NCBI GenBank assembly: GCA_037367405.1
Contig: JAZKJV010000390.1
Location: 682,001-746,000, forward strand
Reading direction: 5' to 3'
DNA length: 64,000 bases
From: Ottelia alismoides
Lineage: Eukaryota > Streptophyta > Magnoliopsida > Alismatales > Hydrocharitaceae
In this document: in pieces, positions 33,589 to 44,990 of the stretch
How positions within the stretch are numbered: position 1 is the stretch's first letter
Layout: every line of letters begins with the position of its first letter
The notes under the pieces: generated by a model
Told to the model about the DNA's origin: nothing
Seen by the model: the letters and a program-made list of their open reading frames with translations, nothing else
Database searches by the model: none
Program-made: the position numbers and the translations under genes

Positions 33589-33958
33589 ATGGGGTTGTCC
33601 CTTGGGGGAGCTAACTTGACTCCTCCCGTGCAATTTCACCCATTTTTTATTTTTTTTGAAAATTTTTTCGTGAATATTCATCACTATATCCCTATATTAT
33701 GCTACTCAAATTTCGTACGAAACAGAGACTCCTACAGCCTTCATCCAGACAATCATTTTTTAACGGTAATAGATTTGCTAAAAACGACCCTTCTGGATGG
33801 AGGTAGCAGGAGTCTCTGTTTCACGTGAAATTTGAATGACATAATATAAGGATATATTGATGAAAATCCACGGAAGAAATTTTCAAAAAAAAAATAAAAA
33901 ACGGGCGAAATTACGCGCGGGGACCCAAGTTTGCTACCCCCAAAGGGGCATCCTCATT
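33589..33958. mobile_element. Foldback MITE, GGGG...CCCC-ended type
   Basis: The left arm begins ATGGGGTTGTCCCTTGGGGG. The right arm ends CCCCCAAAGGGGCATCCTCAT. The arms are about 165 bp and imperfectly complementary, with AAACAGAGACTCCTAC (left) matching AGGAGTCTCTGTTTC (right). A (TA)n tract follows on the right. It has no coding capacity. It belongs to the same family as 32953-33116 and 40841-41208. Confidence 0.8.
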
Positions 33959-34672
33959 TTATCCATATATATAAGCCATTGTTCTTTCTAGAGTCATGCT
34001 ACAAGTATTGTTGTTCTAAGTCCAACATTCTTAAGAGGGCTCTTCAAAAAAATGTAACATCTTCCCCTTGACATCATTCAAGACATCCTTCAAAAGATGA
34101 AACGTTATAATTTGTAGAACAACGGTTAGGACGAGGAGGTCTAGTATGACATTATTGTAATAATTAATCTTTCTCAAGGATGCTGAAAAAATGTTTATTA
34201 CTTCTCTTAAGCTTTGGAGAAAATTTCCATGGCAATTAGGGGTATGGGAAGACAGTCTAAAAAATTATGGTGCTCTCAAAGACTCCTTCCCCAAGCTATG
34301 GCGATCGACCACAACCACGAAACCTCGGTTGCTCACTCTTGGCGTCAAACAAAAATTTGATCAAAGCTTTACTTCATCGTGCTTGGCGAATTGATGAAAA
34401 TCCACTATGCAATTTCCAAAATCTTATATTAGTTCTCACCTTAGAACCTTCGATCCCACATCATATCTTTTTCCCCGACAAACATTGTCCCATAAACATA
34501 AACAAACAACTCTATCTCACTTTCTCTCTTGAAGGCTCGAGTGCCAAATTGGACAATCATTTCTAGTCCAAGCATTTTCATTTTCTCCCTAGAGTATCTT
34601 TCTTCTTATGATCCGTAGCACATGTAAAACTTATAACAAATGACAAACTTCACATATTCAAGATCTCCTATG

Positions 34673-36462
34673 CAGTGCCGTCCCTGACATTTCATGGGCC
34701 CTAGGCAAAAGAGAAGAAAAGGGCCCCTATAAAAATAATTTATTTTTTAATTTATAAATTTCTTATAAATAAAATTCTTTAAATTTTAAAAAGAACTATA
34801 TATGTTTATGATCAATGACCATCAAACAATAAGTAATGAATTAAAATTATAAAAAAAATAATTTCTACAATCGAAATAGATATCTATGGATATAATGCAA
34901 CTCAAGGAACGTAAGTACAAACAAAAGCTAATGGGAAATAGCTAGCAAAAAAATGTACGGTATTGTTTTTTTAAGTTAGGATTTTTGAGAATGTTCAAGC
35001 ATAGAAGCACATATATCTATTGACTACAATAACAAAAATATTTGAAATTTAAGAGTTTCATCTCTTAATATCTATTTTCCATATCATATGAGCTGAAAAA
35101 ATATGGTTAGAGAATAATAATATTCAAGCAAGAAGCACTAAACAATTAATATAATAAAAAATAAACATGATTTAAACAGACAACAAAATAATAGTTATGG
35201 AAAAATAATCAAGTCATCAGTTTTTTATTTGACAGTGCAAATCCAAAAAATAATCGTGATTTGTGGATCTAAAGAAAAAATTACAATGCACAAATATAAA
35301 AAATACCATTAACTGAGACCGTGATTTGCGAGTGCTCAACAACAACAAGTCATAAATTGAAAGCAAGACAAATTGCAGTAGTGGCAGAAATCGTAAATCA
35401 CAAGATGAGGAGGTCATATTTATCTCCAAAGGACACATTTAAGTTCAATATGGGGTCTTAACTTTTAAGATATTAATGTGGCATTAGGGAACCCAAAGGA
35501 TTTTTTGACATTTAGGAATATGAAGAGTCAAATGACACATGCAGATGTAAATAATTAATAGACCTGTGTAGCCATTTAGACATTAGATTGGTATTTGATA
35601 GGGATGAAAACGGATACAGATATATCCGAATATCTACGTACAGTATTCGAAAAAATATCGAACACGGATATTTGTATCCAAATATTAATCAAATACGAAT
35701 CGGATATGGATTGCAAAATTTTTCGGATATGGATGCAGATAATGGCTTGAATATCCAGATCCGGATATCAGAATAAAACATTTAATATATTAGTTAATAT
35801 ATTACAAGACACAACCCCATGTTATTATATTAGTAGTAGATATTATATAATACAATATATCAATGATATTAATAAACTTCCGTTTATTTGAAGATATGCA
35901 CGCACAAAAGTTACAAAATCGTATCCTCCTTTAGCTTCTAGTTAGAACGCATGTCACATCGACGATCCCTTTTGTCAGGATGCAACTTATTTATAGTTCA
36001 TTATCAATTTTATAAATCATTGTAAACTTTGATTAAATATCAATTCGTATTCGTATGTGATCATTAATAGACTCGTATTTGGGTTCCATATTTATTGGAT
36101 CCATATTTGGATTCACTCTTTCACTGGTTCATATTTGGATTAGTTCTTTATTTAATCTGTATTCAGGTTCGCTCTTTATTTGATCCATATTCGTATTCGA
36201 TAAATATCTGATTTGTATCCGTATTTTTAAGGATACGATTTCTTTAATACATATCCGAATCATATCTGTATCCGTATTCGATAAAGATAGAGCGAATATG
36301 GATATAGAAATAGGCATATCTGATCTGTATCCAATCGTTTTCATCCCTAGTATTTTAAATATAATTAAAAAACTAACTATATGTAGACGATTTAAAAATG
36401 GGTCCCAAAATTGCGGGGCCATGGGCCATTGCACCCCGAGACGAGGCTCAGGGACGGCCCTG
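34673..36462. mobile_element. Non-autonomous hAT element (1.79 kb)
   Basis: Terminal inverted repeats CAGTGCCGTCCCTGA (left) and TCAGGGACGGCCCTG (right) differ at one base and have the CAGGGCCG-type ends of plant hAT elements. A perfect 8-bp duplication, CTCCTATG, flanks it at 34665-34672 and 36463-36470. A GGGCCC-type sub-terminal stretch is present at both ends. No transposase frame is seen, so it would depend on an autonomous hAT. It is inserted in a LINE remnant and itself carries another element (35599-36349). Confidence 0.88.
35599..36349. mobile_element. hAT-like MITE with GGATA-rich repeats, nested in the hAT element
   Basis: The ends are TAGGGATGAAAACG (left) and CGTTTTCATCCCTA (right), a perfect 14-bp inverted repeat. 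The flanking 8-mers GTATTTGA (35591-35598) and GTATTTTA (36350-36357) match at 7 of 8 bases. The interior has many imperfect GGATAC, CGAATA and ATATCCG repeats. No transposase is present. ORFs through it are by-products of the repeats. Confidence 0.8.
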
Positions 36463-37170
36463 CTCCTATGTGAATGTTTGCTCCATGTGTTGTACGGTGG
36501 TCGAATCCCCCGCACACCTATTTTTGGATTGCTCATACACAAGACACATCTTTGCATTGCTAAATGTTGATGGTTGCCTTTGTAATTAAGATGATTTTTT
36601 ATGACTCTTGAACTCCTAAGCAAACACTTCCTACTATTTAGGAGATGAAAGCCAAGCGGAAATCAATCTAGTGGTTGATCTGGATGGAGAGATGTTCTAG
36701 GACTTTTCAGGGTACTTCCCATCCACCATCTTCAATCGTGAAAGACGTGTGGTTCCTACTCCAACATGGCTCAGTCTAATGGGTGCCTTGATATCCTGCT
36801 AACCTATTTACATCCTTATCGTTGTTTTCTTTCAATACTGATGTCGCAACCGAGATGTGATTGCAACAAATACACCACAACCAAGGACTCGTCGTCAGCA
36901 TGCTCTTTCCAAAGAAAATGCAACCCTCGCTTCTGTGTGATCCCCTTAACCGCGCTACTTCCCTGTGGGTCCTTTTACAACTATGGCGCCCCATGTGTTT
37001 CTTTTTGCTTGTCCTAGATGAACATTTTGTAATACGCATTTTGCTAGGAAGAATTTCCCTAGTTGTACTAAATATCGGGCTCCCTAAGCTTTTTGGGTGT
37101 TGCATGTGGACTTCTTGTTAGCTTTTCTTTAGTTGATGAATGATTCGATCGTTTTCTAAAAAAAAGGGTA

Positions 37171-38060
37171 AGATATTTCCTTTGATTTTCATGCATTGCT
37201 TCAAAAGCAGCTCATAAAATACAATAGTAGTTCGTTTACTAATGTTCTCAGCAACGGCCTAGGAGCTTATGCTGAATAGATCTTGTGCTTATTTATCATA
37301 TTAAGTCCCCTCTCAAGAATTGACTTGTGAAGCCAATATGTGGGCGGCTGTTTCTATGCTGATAATGATGGACATGAATCTCTAGAGTTTGCACTGTTTT
37401 TGCAGGACATGGATTCCCAAAAACTGCCTTCCCCAAGGGGTTTACTGTTTAATTTTTTGGTGGCATAATTTTTTTATATCTGAGGAAACGCTTAATGACA
37501 TTAATGTTTATTTATTTTTTAAAAAAAGAGAGTCAATAGAAAACTAAATTTTGGGATTGTATTAGAAAAGGATCCTCATAAAAAAATCTTAACACATATA
37601 CTTTGTCAACAACGTCCCATCTTTTTCAGTAATTTGCCAAAAGTTACAGCACTGTTATCATTTACATATTTAACCATGTCTGATTAGCATATATATATGC
37701 ATTCATCCAAGGTTTTTCAATTGTTTTAATGCATTTAAAAAATACACCGAAGTATACGTAATCAAGCATTGTTTATCAAAATTTTGTAATTGTATAATCT
37801 CAATTACTTTGTATTGTTCATGACAAAAATATAAAATCGTTACAAAGTATTGTAACGGCGAACCCAAAAGAAGATATTTTTTTATTAGGAACCTTTTATA
37901 AATGTAACTCGGACTTCAAGGGGCTTCTACGATGTTTACCCTGATAAAAACATTATACATTGTACATTGAAGATTTGAGGACACGGTTCTCTCCGAGACG
38001 TGAGGCTGCACTGGAGACCACGAGCTCAATTAATTCGCTTTAGATTCGGGCCCACCACAC
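37171..38060. other. Intergenic DNA upstream of the phosphatase gene
   Basis: AT-rich sequence without recognisable repeats or coding frames. It contains upstream regulatory DNA of the gene at 38211. No further cis element is convincing by eye. Confidence 0.5.
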
Positions 38061-38068
38061 CCCCTCTC

Positions 38069-38075
38069 TATAAAT
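38069..38075 (+). promoter_or_regulatory. TATA box of the trehalose-6-phosphate phosphatase gene
   Basis: TATAAAT follows a pyrimidine-rich CCCCTCTC stretch, about 140 bp before the start codon. Transcription would start near 38100 in the CA-rich stretch, leaving a 5' UTR of about 110 nt. Confidence 0.65.
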
Positions 38076-38210
38076 CCCACCCACACACCACACCACACCA
38101 CAGCACCATACATTCACCAACCCGATACCATTCCATAGTCCTCGTACATTCTTCTTTCTCATCTCCATTTGATACATAGATAGATCGATACGTCTGTGCC
38201 GTGCATCCTC

Positions 38211-40482
38211 ATGGCCAAGCAGAATGCTGTGGCGGCCTTCTCGGTCCCTGCCGCGTCCGTTCCCACCTCTCCCACCGTGCTCCCTTACCCACCACCTCGA
38301 AGCGGCAGCACCCCGGGATACGCCATCAAGAAAAGGCTACTCAAGCAGCTTGAGATCGGCGGATCCTCCAGAGACGGGAGGATCAATTCGTGGGTCGAAG
38401 CCATGAAGGCTTCATCCCCCACGCAAACGTCCATCTGCCAAGAGCAGATGGAATGGATGGTGAGCAGTAAATCATTAACTCTCATCATCAGAAAATTGTG
38501 AAACGTAACTCATGGTTTCCCGTTGACGGGCAGGCTAACCATCCATGGGCACTGGGCATGCTCGAGGAGATCACGAACGCTGCCAATGGGAAGAAGATCG
38601 CGATGTTCCTCGACTACGACGGCACGCTCTCGCCGATCGTTGAGGATCCCGACCGAGCCTTCATGTCGGACGTGGTCAGCACATTGAGCTGTTCCCAATG
38701 AACCGCATCTGATCAGCTCTATACACTATAGCTAACGTGAGCTCCGTGTTCTATGTACAGATGAGGGACGCGGTGAGGGATATTGCTACGTGCTTCCCCA
38801 CTGCCATTGTGAGCGGGAGGGCCACAGACAAGGTACCTCAATTCTCTTCTGCATATGATAATACGCATATAACTGTTGAGGGTATCTTATCTTTCGTGCA
38901 GTTCGATACATATATAGGGTAACCTTAATGACATTAAAAGACGATGCGTTGTTGTTAGGTGTATAGCTTCGTACGGCTACCAGAACTCTACTACGCTGGC
39001 AGCCATGGAATGGACATCAAGGGCCCCTCTGCAGCCAACAGAACAGACAAGGTAATTTAAATAACAAAAACAAAAGCAATCGCTTTTTAATTTCAAGGAT
39101 TTGTTGGCTTGAGATGCTAATGTGCATGGTAATTTTCTTTCTGTTGTTGTTTTTTTATTTTGGGTGCAGACTTGCAAGGAAGTCTTGTTCCAACCTGCCA
39201 GTGGGATCGTCTCCGAGATCGACGAGGTTGGGCGATTCTTTCTCTAAGCATTTGATACCATTTATCATTATCATTGCATCGGGATAATTTTATTTAATCA
39301 AGCGCGTACTATAATTCCAGGTTTACAAGATTCTGATGGACAAGACTAAGTTGGTTCCGGGGGCAAGAGTGGAGAACAACAAATTTTGCCTCTCAGTGCA
39401 TTTCCGATGCGTTGATGAGCAGGTTTGCGCATTGCTGAATAATCTAAGCTTGCACAGTTCCTCACAAAACAGTTCTTTTCAGTATAGTTTTTCGGACATG
39501 GATATACATAGATCGCATTGATTAGCCACACACGAGCACCGCTTGCAGCTTACATATATATTATGTTCTTAGCATTCTTCTGTACTGTGATGCCCACAGA
39601 AATGGAGTGGTCTCGCGGAACAGGTGGAGTCTGTGATCGATATGTACCCAAAGTTGCACGTAACCAAAGGCAGAAAGGTATGCAGCGTATATATTATGGC
39701 ACCCAAAAATCGAAAGATGGCCAGTAGCGAATAGAGATTAGACTGGAATGTAACGCATGCTGGTGGGCGTTCAGGTGTTGGAGATCCGCCCCGACATCAA
39801 GTGGGACAAAGGGAAGGCTCTGGACTTCCTTTTGAAGGCGCTTGGTAAGTGCTCATTAATGGATTAATCAATCAACCCACTTGATGCACGTATTCATCTT
39901 TCTCCCTTTTGATTCGTGCAGGTTTCGCTGACCGAGAAGATGTCCTCCCCATCTACATCGGAGACGATCGCACTGACGAAGATGCGTTCAAGGTATGCAA
40001 CTCAATCATTGACCGGAGGTTTTTGTTCTTTTGCCGGTCATTTCTCCAAGTTGAGATTTATAAATTTTGATGTAATGTATGGTATTTGATATTGTCCAGG
40101 TTCTGCAAGAGAGAGGACAAGGCTTTGGGATTCTGGTCTCGAAGGTTCCCAAGGACACAAGAGCTTCTTACTATCTTCAAGACCCTTCTGAGGTGGACAT
40201 CATTTATCTCAATTCCATTCATGTTTACATGCATATTTATATTTACAGTTAGAAATACATGACTGAAAGTATATGTATATTTGAATGAGTATTTTACGTG
40301 ATAATATAGTAGGCATGCAACCTATGGTGGTGTATATACTTGATTAGAGATCTGTAAAAATTTAGCGTGCGTGATCAATAACACGTTGTTGGTAGGTAAT
40401 GGAGTTTCTGCGTCGTCTCGTGGACTGGAAGAGGCAGTCTCAGAGGAAGAGCACATTCCCGTGCAGCAAAGGGTGCATATAA
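38211..40482 (+). CDS. TPP: Trehalose-6-phosphate phosphatase, 370 aa, 11 exons
   Basis: Removes the phosphate from trehalose 6-phosphate, the last step of trehalose synthesis, and so controls the level of that sugar signal. Exons with GT/AG borders: 38211-38459, 38534-38674, 38761-38832, 38959-39051, 39170-39226, 39321-39422, 39600-39677, 39775-39844, 39922-39992, 40100-40192 and 40396-40482. All are in phase and give 370 residues, normal for plant TPPs. HAD motifs are intact: [15 protein letters not shown] in exon 2, ISGR-like IVSGR in exon 3 and [12 protein letters not shown] in exon 9. [16 protein letters not shown] and the C-terminal [13 protein letters not shown] are also typical. The variable N-terminus (about 80 residues) shows no clear transit peptide. 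ATG 38211 was chosen because the upstream in-frame codon 38196 is GTG. No stop or frameshift is found, so it is probably functional. Confidence 0.95.
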
Positions 40483-40649
40483 AGATGGGTTATGCTTATT
40501 TTATAAAGACCCATATGACATCAGTGGTTAGGAAGTTGTTTACTTGTAAACCACCTTGTTTTGGTTTTATTCTTTTTCACTTGTTTCTGTATATGGGTTT
40601 GGAGGACAATGGAAACCATGGGTTTTCCTGCTGTACCCATATGATGGAG

Positions 40650-40655
40650 AATAAA
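40650..40655 (+). terminator. Probable poly(A) signal of the phosphatase gene
   Basis: AATAAA lies 168 bp after the stop codon, within a T-rich 3' region. A second A-rich candidate follows at about 40693. The exact cleavage site cannot be seen. Confidence 0.5.
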
Positions 40656-40840
40656 GGGAGGATTGTGGGGGTTCTTCTTCTCTCGCCTTTAAAATAATGA
40701 GATGTGTTGTTAATCTATGTGACTGTGGTTTATTCCGAACATGTTCAAATTTGTAGAAGATATTTGTTTAAGGATCGTGTCATTAATGCGGGGAAGATCT
40801 CTGAATGGGCTTTGATAGTGATTATATATGTATATATAGG

Positions 40841-41208
40841 CTAAAATGTGGTTGCCTCCTTGGGGGAGCTAACTTGACTTCTCCTCATTTTTTCATTTTT
40901 TTATTTTATTTGGAAAATGCTTTCGTGGATTTTCATCATTATATCTATATATTATGTCATTAAAGTTTCGTGCGAACAGAGATTTCTACTGCCTCATTAA
41001 GACGGGGTTGATTTCAACAATTCTGTAACCGTTGAAAAATAATTGTCTAGATGGGGATCATAGGAGCATGTGCTTCTCATGAAACTTGAATGACATAATA
41101 TAAGGATGAATTTTGATGGATTCATTTTCAAAAAAATAAAAAATAGGGAGAATGGAACGGGAGGAGCCAAGTTAGCTCCCCTTAGGGGGGCAGTCCCATT
41201 TTCCCCAT
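40841..41208. mobile_element. Foldback MITE downstream of the phosphatase gene
   Basis: The left arm is CTAAAATGTGGTTGCCTCC...GGGGGAGCTAACTTGAC. The right arm is GAGCCAAGTTAGCTCCCC...GTCCCATTTTCCCC. The inner part carries the family CATTAAGAC and TAGATGGGGATCATAGGAG segments. It is flanked on both sides by TATATATA tracts. It is the same family as 33589-33958 and encodes nothing. Confidence 0.8.
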
Positions 41209-41217
41209 ATATATATA

Positions 41218-41367
41218 GGAGTGATCCTATGAGAGCCAAAACCTGTGAGAGTATGAGAGCATTGATTCTGGACCACATGATTCAACCAGGAGAGAGAAGA
41301 CAGATTCATGCAGCCAAGAATGCATGCTCTCATGCTCTCATTTTTTTTGCTCTCATAGGGTCACTCC
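41218..41367. mobile_element. 150-bp MITE with 19-bp terminal inverted repeats
   Basis: The left end GGAGTGATCCTATGAGAGC and the right end GCTCTCATAGGGTCACTCC are inverted repeats with one mismatch. The interior repeats AGAGCAT and GCTCTCATG-like words. It sits between two TA tracts and two foldback MITEs. No clear target duplication is seen and no protein is encoded. Its superfamily is undecided. Confidence 0.7.
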
Positions 41368-41403
41368 TCTATATATGTATGTATGTATGTATAGAGAGAG
41401 AGG

Positions 41404-41758
41404 GGGGAAAGGGAGTCTACTTACTACTTCATTCTCATTTTTGATCAATTTTTTATTTTTTAGAAAATACCACCATGTATTTTCATAACTATATCCTTCG
41501 AAAATGTCATTCAATTTTTTCAGAAACATAGGCTCATATGCCCTCCATCCAGAACATGTTGATTACAACAACTTTAAGACCGTTAAAATTACTTGTTCTA
41601 GATGGAGGGCATAGGAGTCTCTGTTTCTGACAAAATTGGAATGGCGTATTAGGGGATATAGTGATGAAACTTTATGGTGGTATTTTTTAAAAAAAGGGAC
41701 CAAAAATGGGTATGAAGTAGGTAAGGATAACTACTTCATGAAATAGGCTCCCTTTCCT
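41404..41758. mobile_element. Foldback MITE, AGTAGGT type
   Basis: The left end GGGAAAGGGAGTCTACTTACTACTTC is mirrored by GAAATAGGCTCCCTTTCC at the right. It resembles the element at 33187-33570, including the CCATCCAGAAC...GATGGAGG centre. A TATATA tract follows on the right and an AGAGAG tract precedes it. Confidence 0.75.
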
Positions 41759-41769
41759 CATATATATAT

Positions 41770-44700
41770 ATATATACATATATACGTATATACTTTAAAT
41801 AAGTAAAATATAAAATAACATAACTATATATGAAAAATGCATAGCATAAATATAAATACATAAATATAATTAATTAATTGTGTAAATATTAGTATATAAA
41901 TGATTAAATTATATAAATAAATAAAAAATCATAATAAAATACTACATAAAAAGACAAATACTTTTCATGTTTTGAAATTTTATTGTAAAAAACCCGACTT
42001 CTGTTTTATTTTTCTTTATTTTCTATTTTTATTTCTATTTTCTTTCATAGTATGCCTAAGTGGCCCAATCAGGCAAGGTCACTGGTCGACCTGAGGTCAA
42101 CTGTCTAACCTCGACTCTAGGCTATGTCAGAACATCGGGAACCTCATCTTTGACCTCAATTTATGTCCAAATCATGCACATTCAGGGCTCGATTCCGTCA
42201 CGTCATCTGTGCCTTGATTGATGTTCTTTCACGCGGGCTTGATAGTTCTTGCTAAAATTCATCGAGAAAGGAGTTATTTTGAATCGAAGTGCACTCCTTT
42301 ATAACATCTCATTCCACCTTCCTCCCAATATAATCCCTATTCCACCTTTCTCCGCCCAAACCTAAACCCTAGATTGAACACTGGTGACAGCAACGTTCTC
42401 CAGGACACTTCCTCGGCGTGATTCGGTGTCAAATCGAGGTGGTTCACTGCTCGCCGTCGTGCTTCGCTGGAGCTCCACTTCAGGAGATCCTCATCCGGTA
42501 ACCTTCTACTTCTTTGGCTTTCCTTGTTCTTTAGGTTTGCAATAGAGTAGCCTCGAGCCTCGTTGTTTATTTTGCGTTATTTCATTTAGTTTGTTGTATT
42601 TTCTAATTACCTCGAACTGTGGGGCTCGTAGCTCTGCCACCTCATTTCAATGAATTTCGCCTTGCTCTACCTTGCTTCTCACTTCCATTATCTTTCTCAT
42701 CACCTTATGAACACCCCACGCTCATTTATCCACCCGGATCTCGTATAAAACAGGAGAATCTGGTCTCCCTCTGCCGCCATCGCCGAAGACCACCATCTCA
42801 ACCCATTTCACCTCATCTCACTTCCAGGAGCTCACTGGAGCTCTGAGTTTTGTTGCTCACCATTTCCTTGTAGTAAAAAGAGAGAAAATACATGTTTACA
42901 TGGGTTCTTGAAGATAGAAGAAGGCTCCCAGGTCAAAGTGCTCGTCTGAGCTACTCGTGAACACTTCGACCATTTTGAAGGAACCTCCAGGTGTGGAATC
43001 CCAACAGGAAGCCAAAGTCCCTGCCCACACGGAGAATGGAGCCATATCACGCCCATGATTAACGATCAAAGCTCGGAGAAAATCATGTTCTTCCGAATTC
43101 TTCCAAAGGCTTCCATCACTATCCGATCGAGCGTCAACATCAAAACCTCCAGCCACCATACGATCGCTTGAGCCTCAGCCCGTTGGATCATCGCCAAGAT
43201 CTAATCTTGGCTCTTCTGACGAACCAGTACCAGCCATTGGATGTCTACCACGTGTTTGAGTGAAGCGTCCTGCACCGTCCGTCCGTGTACGATCTTGGGT
43301 ATATTGCATATTTTTAGCTTGAAGTTTTTATTTAATATTTGGTACCTAACTTTCCTCTGTTGTTTAAAAGATTTTGAAATAAATGCAACTGGACCCTCAA
43401 CCTTTCTACTATTTTCATCGTAGTACCCGTCCACATCAGCCAACAAGGCATGGTGTTTTTGCATGTATCCCCCTCCGAATTTTGGATGTTGGTGTTTAAT
43501 CTGAAAATCATAATATTCAGTAATATTTTGTGGAAAACTTGCACGTTGGCCCCTGGATGTTTTGCAAATTACAAATAGGTACCTATCAGACATAGATATT
43601 TTAGTCTTTATGATTTTTGCATGCCTAGCCCTACAGTTTAGTTGAGAGGATTGAGAATGGCATAGAACTGTATTTATTTGCATAAATACCCCTACAAGTA
43701 TGTATTTTCTTTCTGTGATTTTTTTGTATGAAAAATAGCTCCAGGACCTTAAGAATTTGTGGAATATTTCTATAAATACCCACTACATTTATGAATCACA
43801 TATATTTTTCGTTGGGTGTTTTAATCTTATTTTCTATTTATAAAAATTCAAAAACTGAGCTATTAGTCCCTATTTGCAGTAAAAAATCCATAAAAATATA
43901 AAACATTTTGAAAATTACAAAAAATTATATTCTGTTTATTTGTGTATTTAGAGCCTACAAACCAAAAATCACTAAACATAGAAAAAGAAAAGATAAAAAA
44001 ATTTAAAAGCTCCACAATCCCTCTTAAAATCATAACAAATTTCGTGCAGAGAGGTTCTATGTTGAAAATGTAGTCCATTGCTCTCGGACTCTCCTCAAGT
44101 CCTGGTTGTTATAAGTATTTTTTAAATATAATTAATGGGGTCGAGACCTCCGCGTGTTTCCCCTTTTTTGGATTCAAAAAAAATCATAACAAATTCTACA
44201 AAATTTTAAAAATTATCATTTCTATTTCTGAATTTTTCTACATTATTTGTTATTATTAAAAATAGTTTTGGAAAATTTTGAGTTTTTTCTATTTTTAATT
44301 CCAAAACAGACTGACCTATTTATTCTTTCACCGTTTTGCCTTATTTAATCGACTAAAAATACAAAAATAGTAAAAATTATCAAAAGGAAGTACCACAAAT
44401 AGAGAAAAATAGAAAAAAGATAAAAAGATTTTTTTGATGAATTTTGAGTATTTATAGGTGTTTATGTCCATATTCTAGCATATATAGTGTATTGATACAT
44501 ATATATACTTATATTAATTCTATTATTATTATTCATAAAACAGAAAATATAAAAATTGAAAAATAAAAAACATAAAAAATTATAAAACAAAATCCAGCAA
44601 AAATTATAAAACTGAAAACCCATAAAAATCTAAAAATCAAAAAATACCCAAAATCAGTTATTGTCTTCTCGCCAATTTTTGATTGTCTATCCACAATTGT

Positions 44701-44990
44701 TTCATGTGTTCGGCCACTACATTACATGTCCACTATACATCTAATTATAAGGTATAATAAATTTTGATTCAAACTTGCTTGCTTGCTTGATTTATTCGTT
44801 GTGAAGGTTGATATTGATTGACCTCGGGCTTTGTTAGTGGTCGCCTCAATGATAATATATATTTGCTTCCATGAGGATATTATTTTATACACTTGTAAAC
44901 CTCGAGTCATCACTATCTATGTCCTGCAAACTCAATCTCGTCTTGAGCATTAAGGCTTTTGACCACAATAGGAAACAGAAAAATCATGAG
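41770..44990 (+). repeat. LTR fragment J, plus-oriented, same superfamily
   Basis: It has the family LTR zones in reverse order relative to element A. A GGTCGACCTGAGGTCAACTG hairpin lies near 42088, then a GC-richer middle (42100-43280) and an AT-rich half. A stretch near 44730-44770 is the inverted counterpart of AAAATTTATTATAACTC...GATGTGTATAGG at 3589-3620 in element A. Neither terminus is clear. The right end meets a minus-oriented fragment at about 44990. Confidence 0.5.

Larger units (their letters stand above)
34190..37170 (+). pseudogene. L1-type LINE remnant (post-RT domain and zinc-binding domain), split by a hAT element
   Basis: Before the insertion, frames contain VWEDSLKNYGALKDSFPKLW, like the FW-D-W...PLKD-FPRLY segment that follows the reverse transcriptase in plant L1 ORF2. 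After it comes CSMCCTVVESPAHLFLDC, the C-x2-C...H-x4-C zinc-binding motif (zf-RVT) near the ORF2 C-terminus. Discounting the hAT element (34673-36462) and one CTCCTATG copy joins the two parts in frame (KISY|VNVCSMC). The 3' end is an A-run near 37158-37166. Frames are otherwise broken by stops and the 5' part is missing. It is old and non-functional. Confidence 0.75.

Noticed and set aside
36129..36623. 164-codon minus-strand ORF
   Set aside because: It runs through the GGATA repeats of the nested hAT-like element and across the hAT border.
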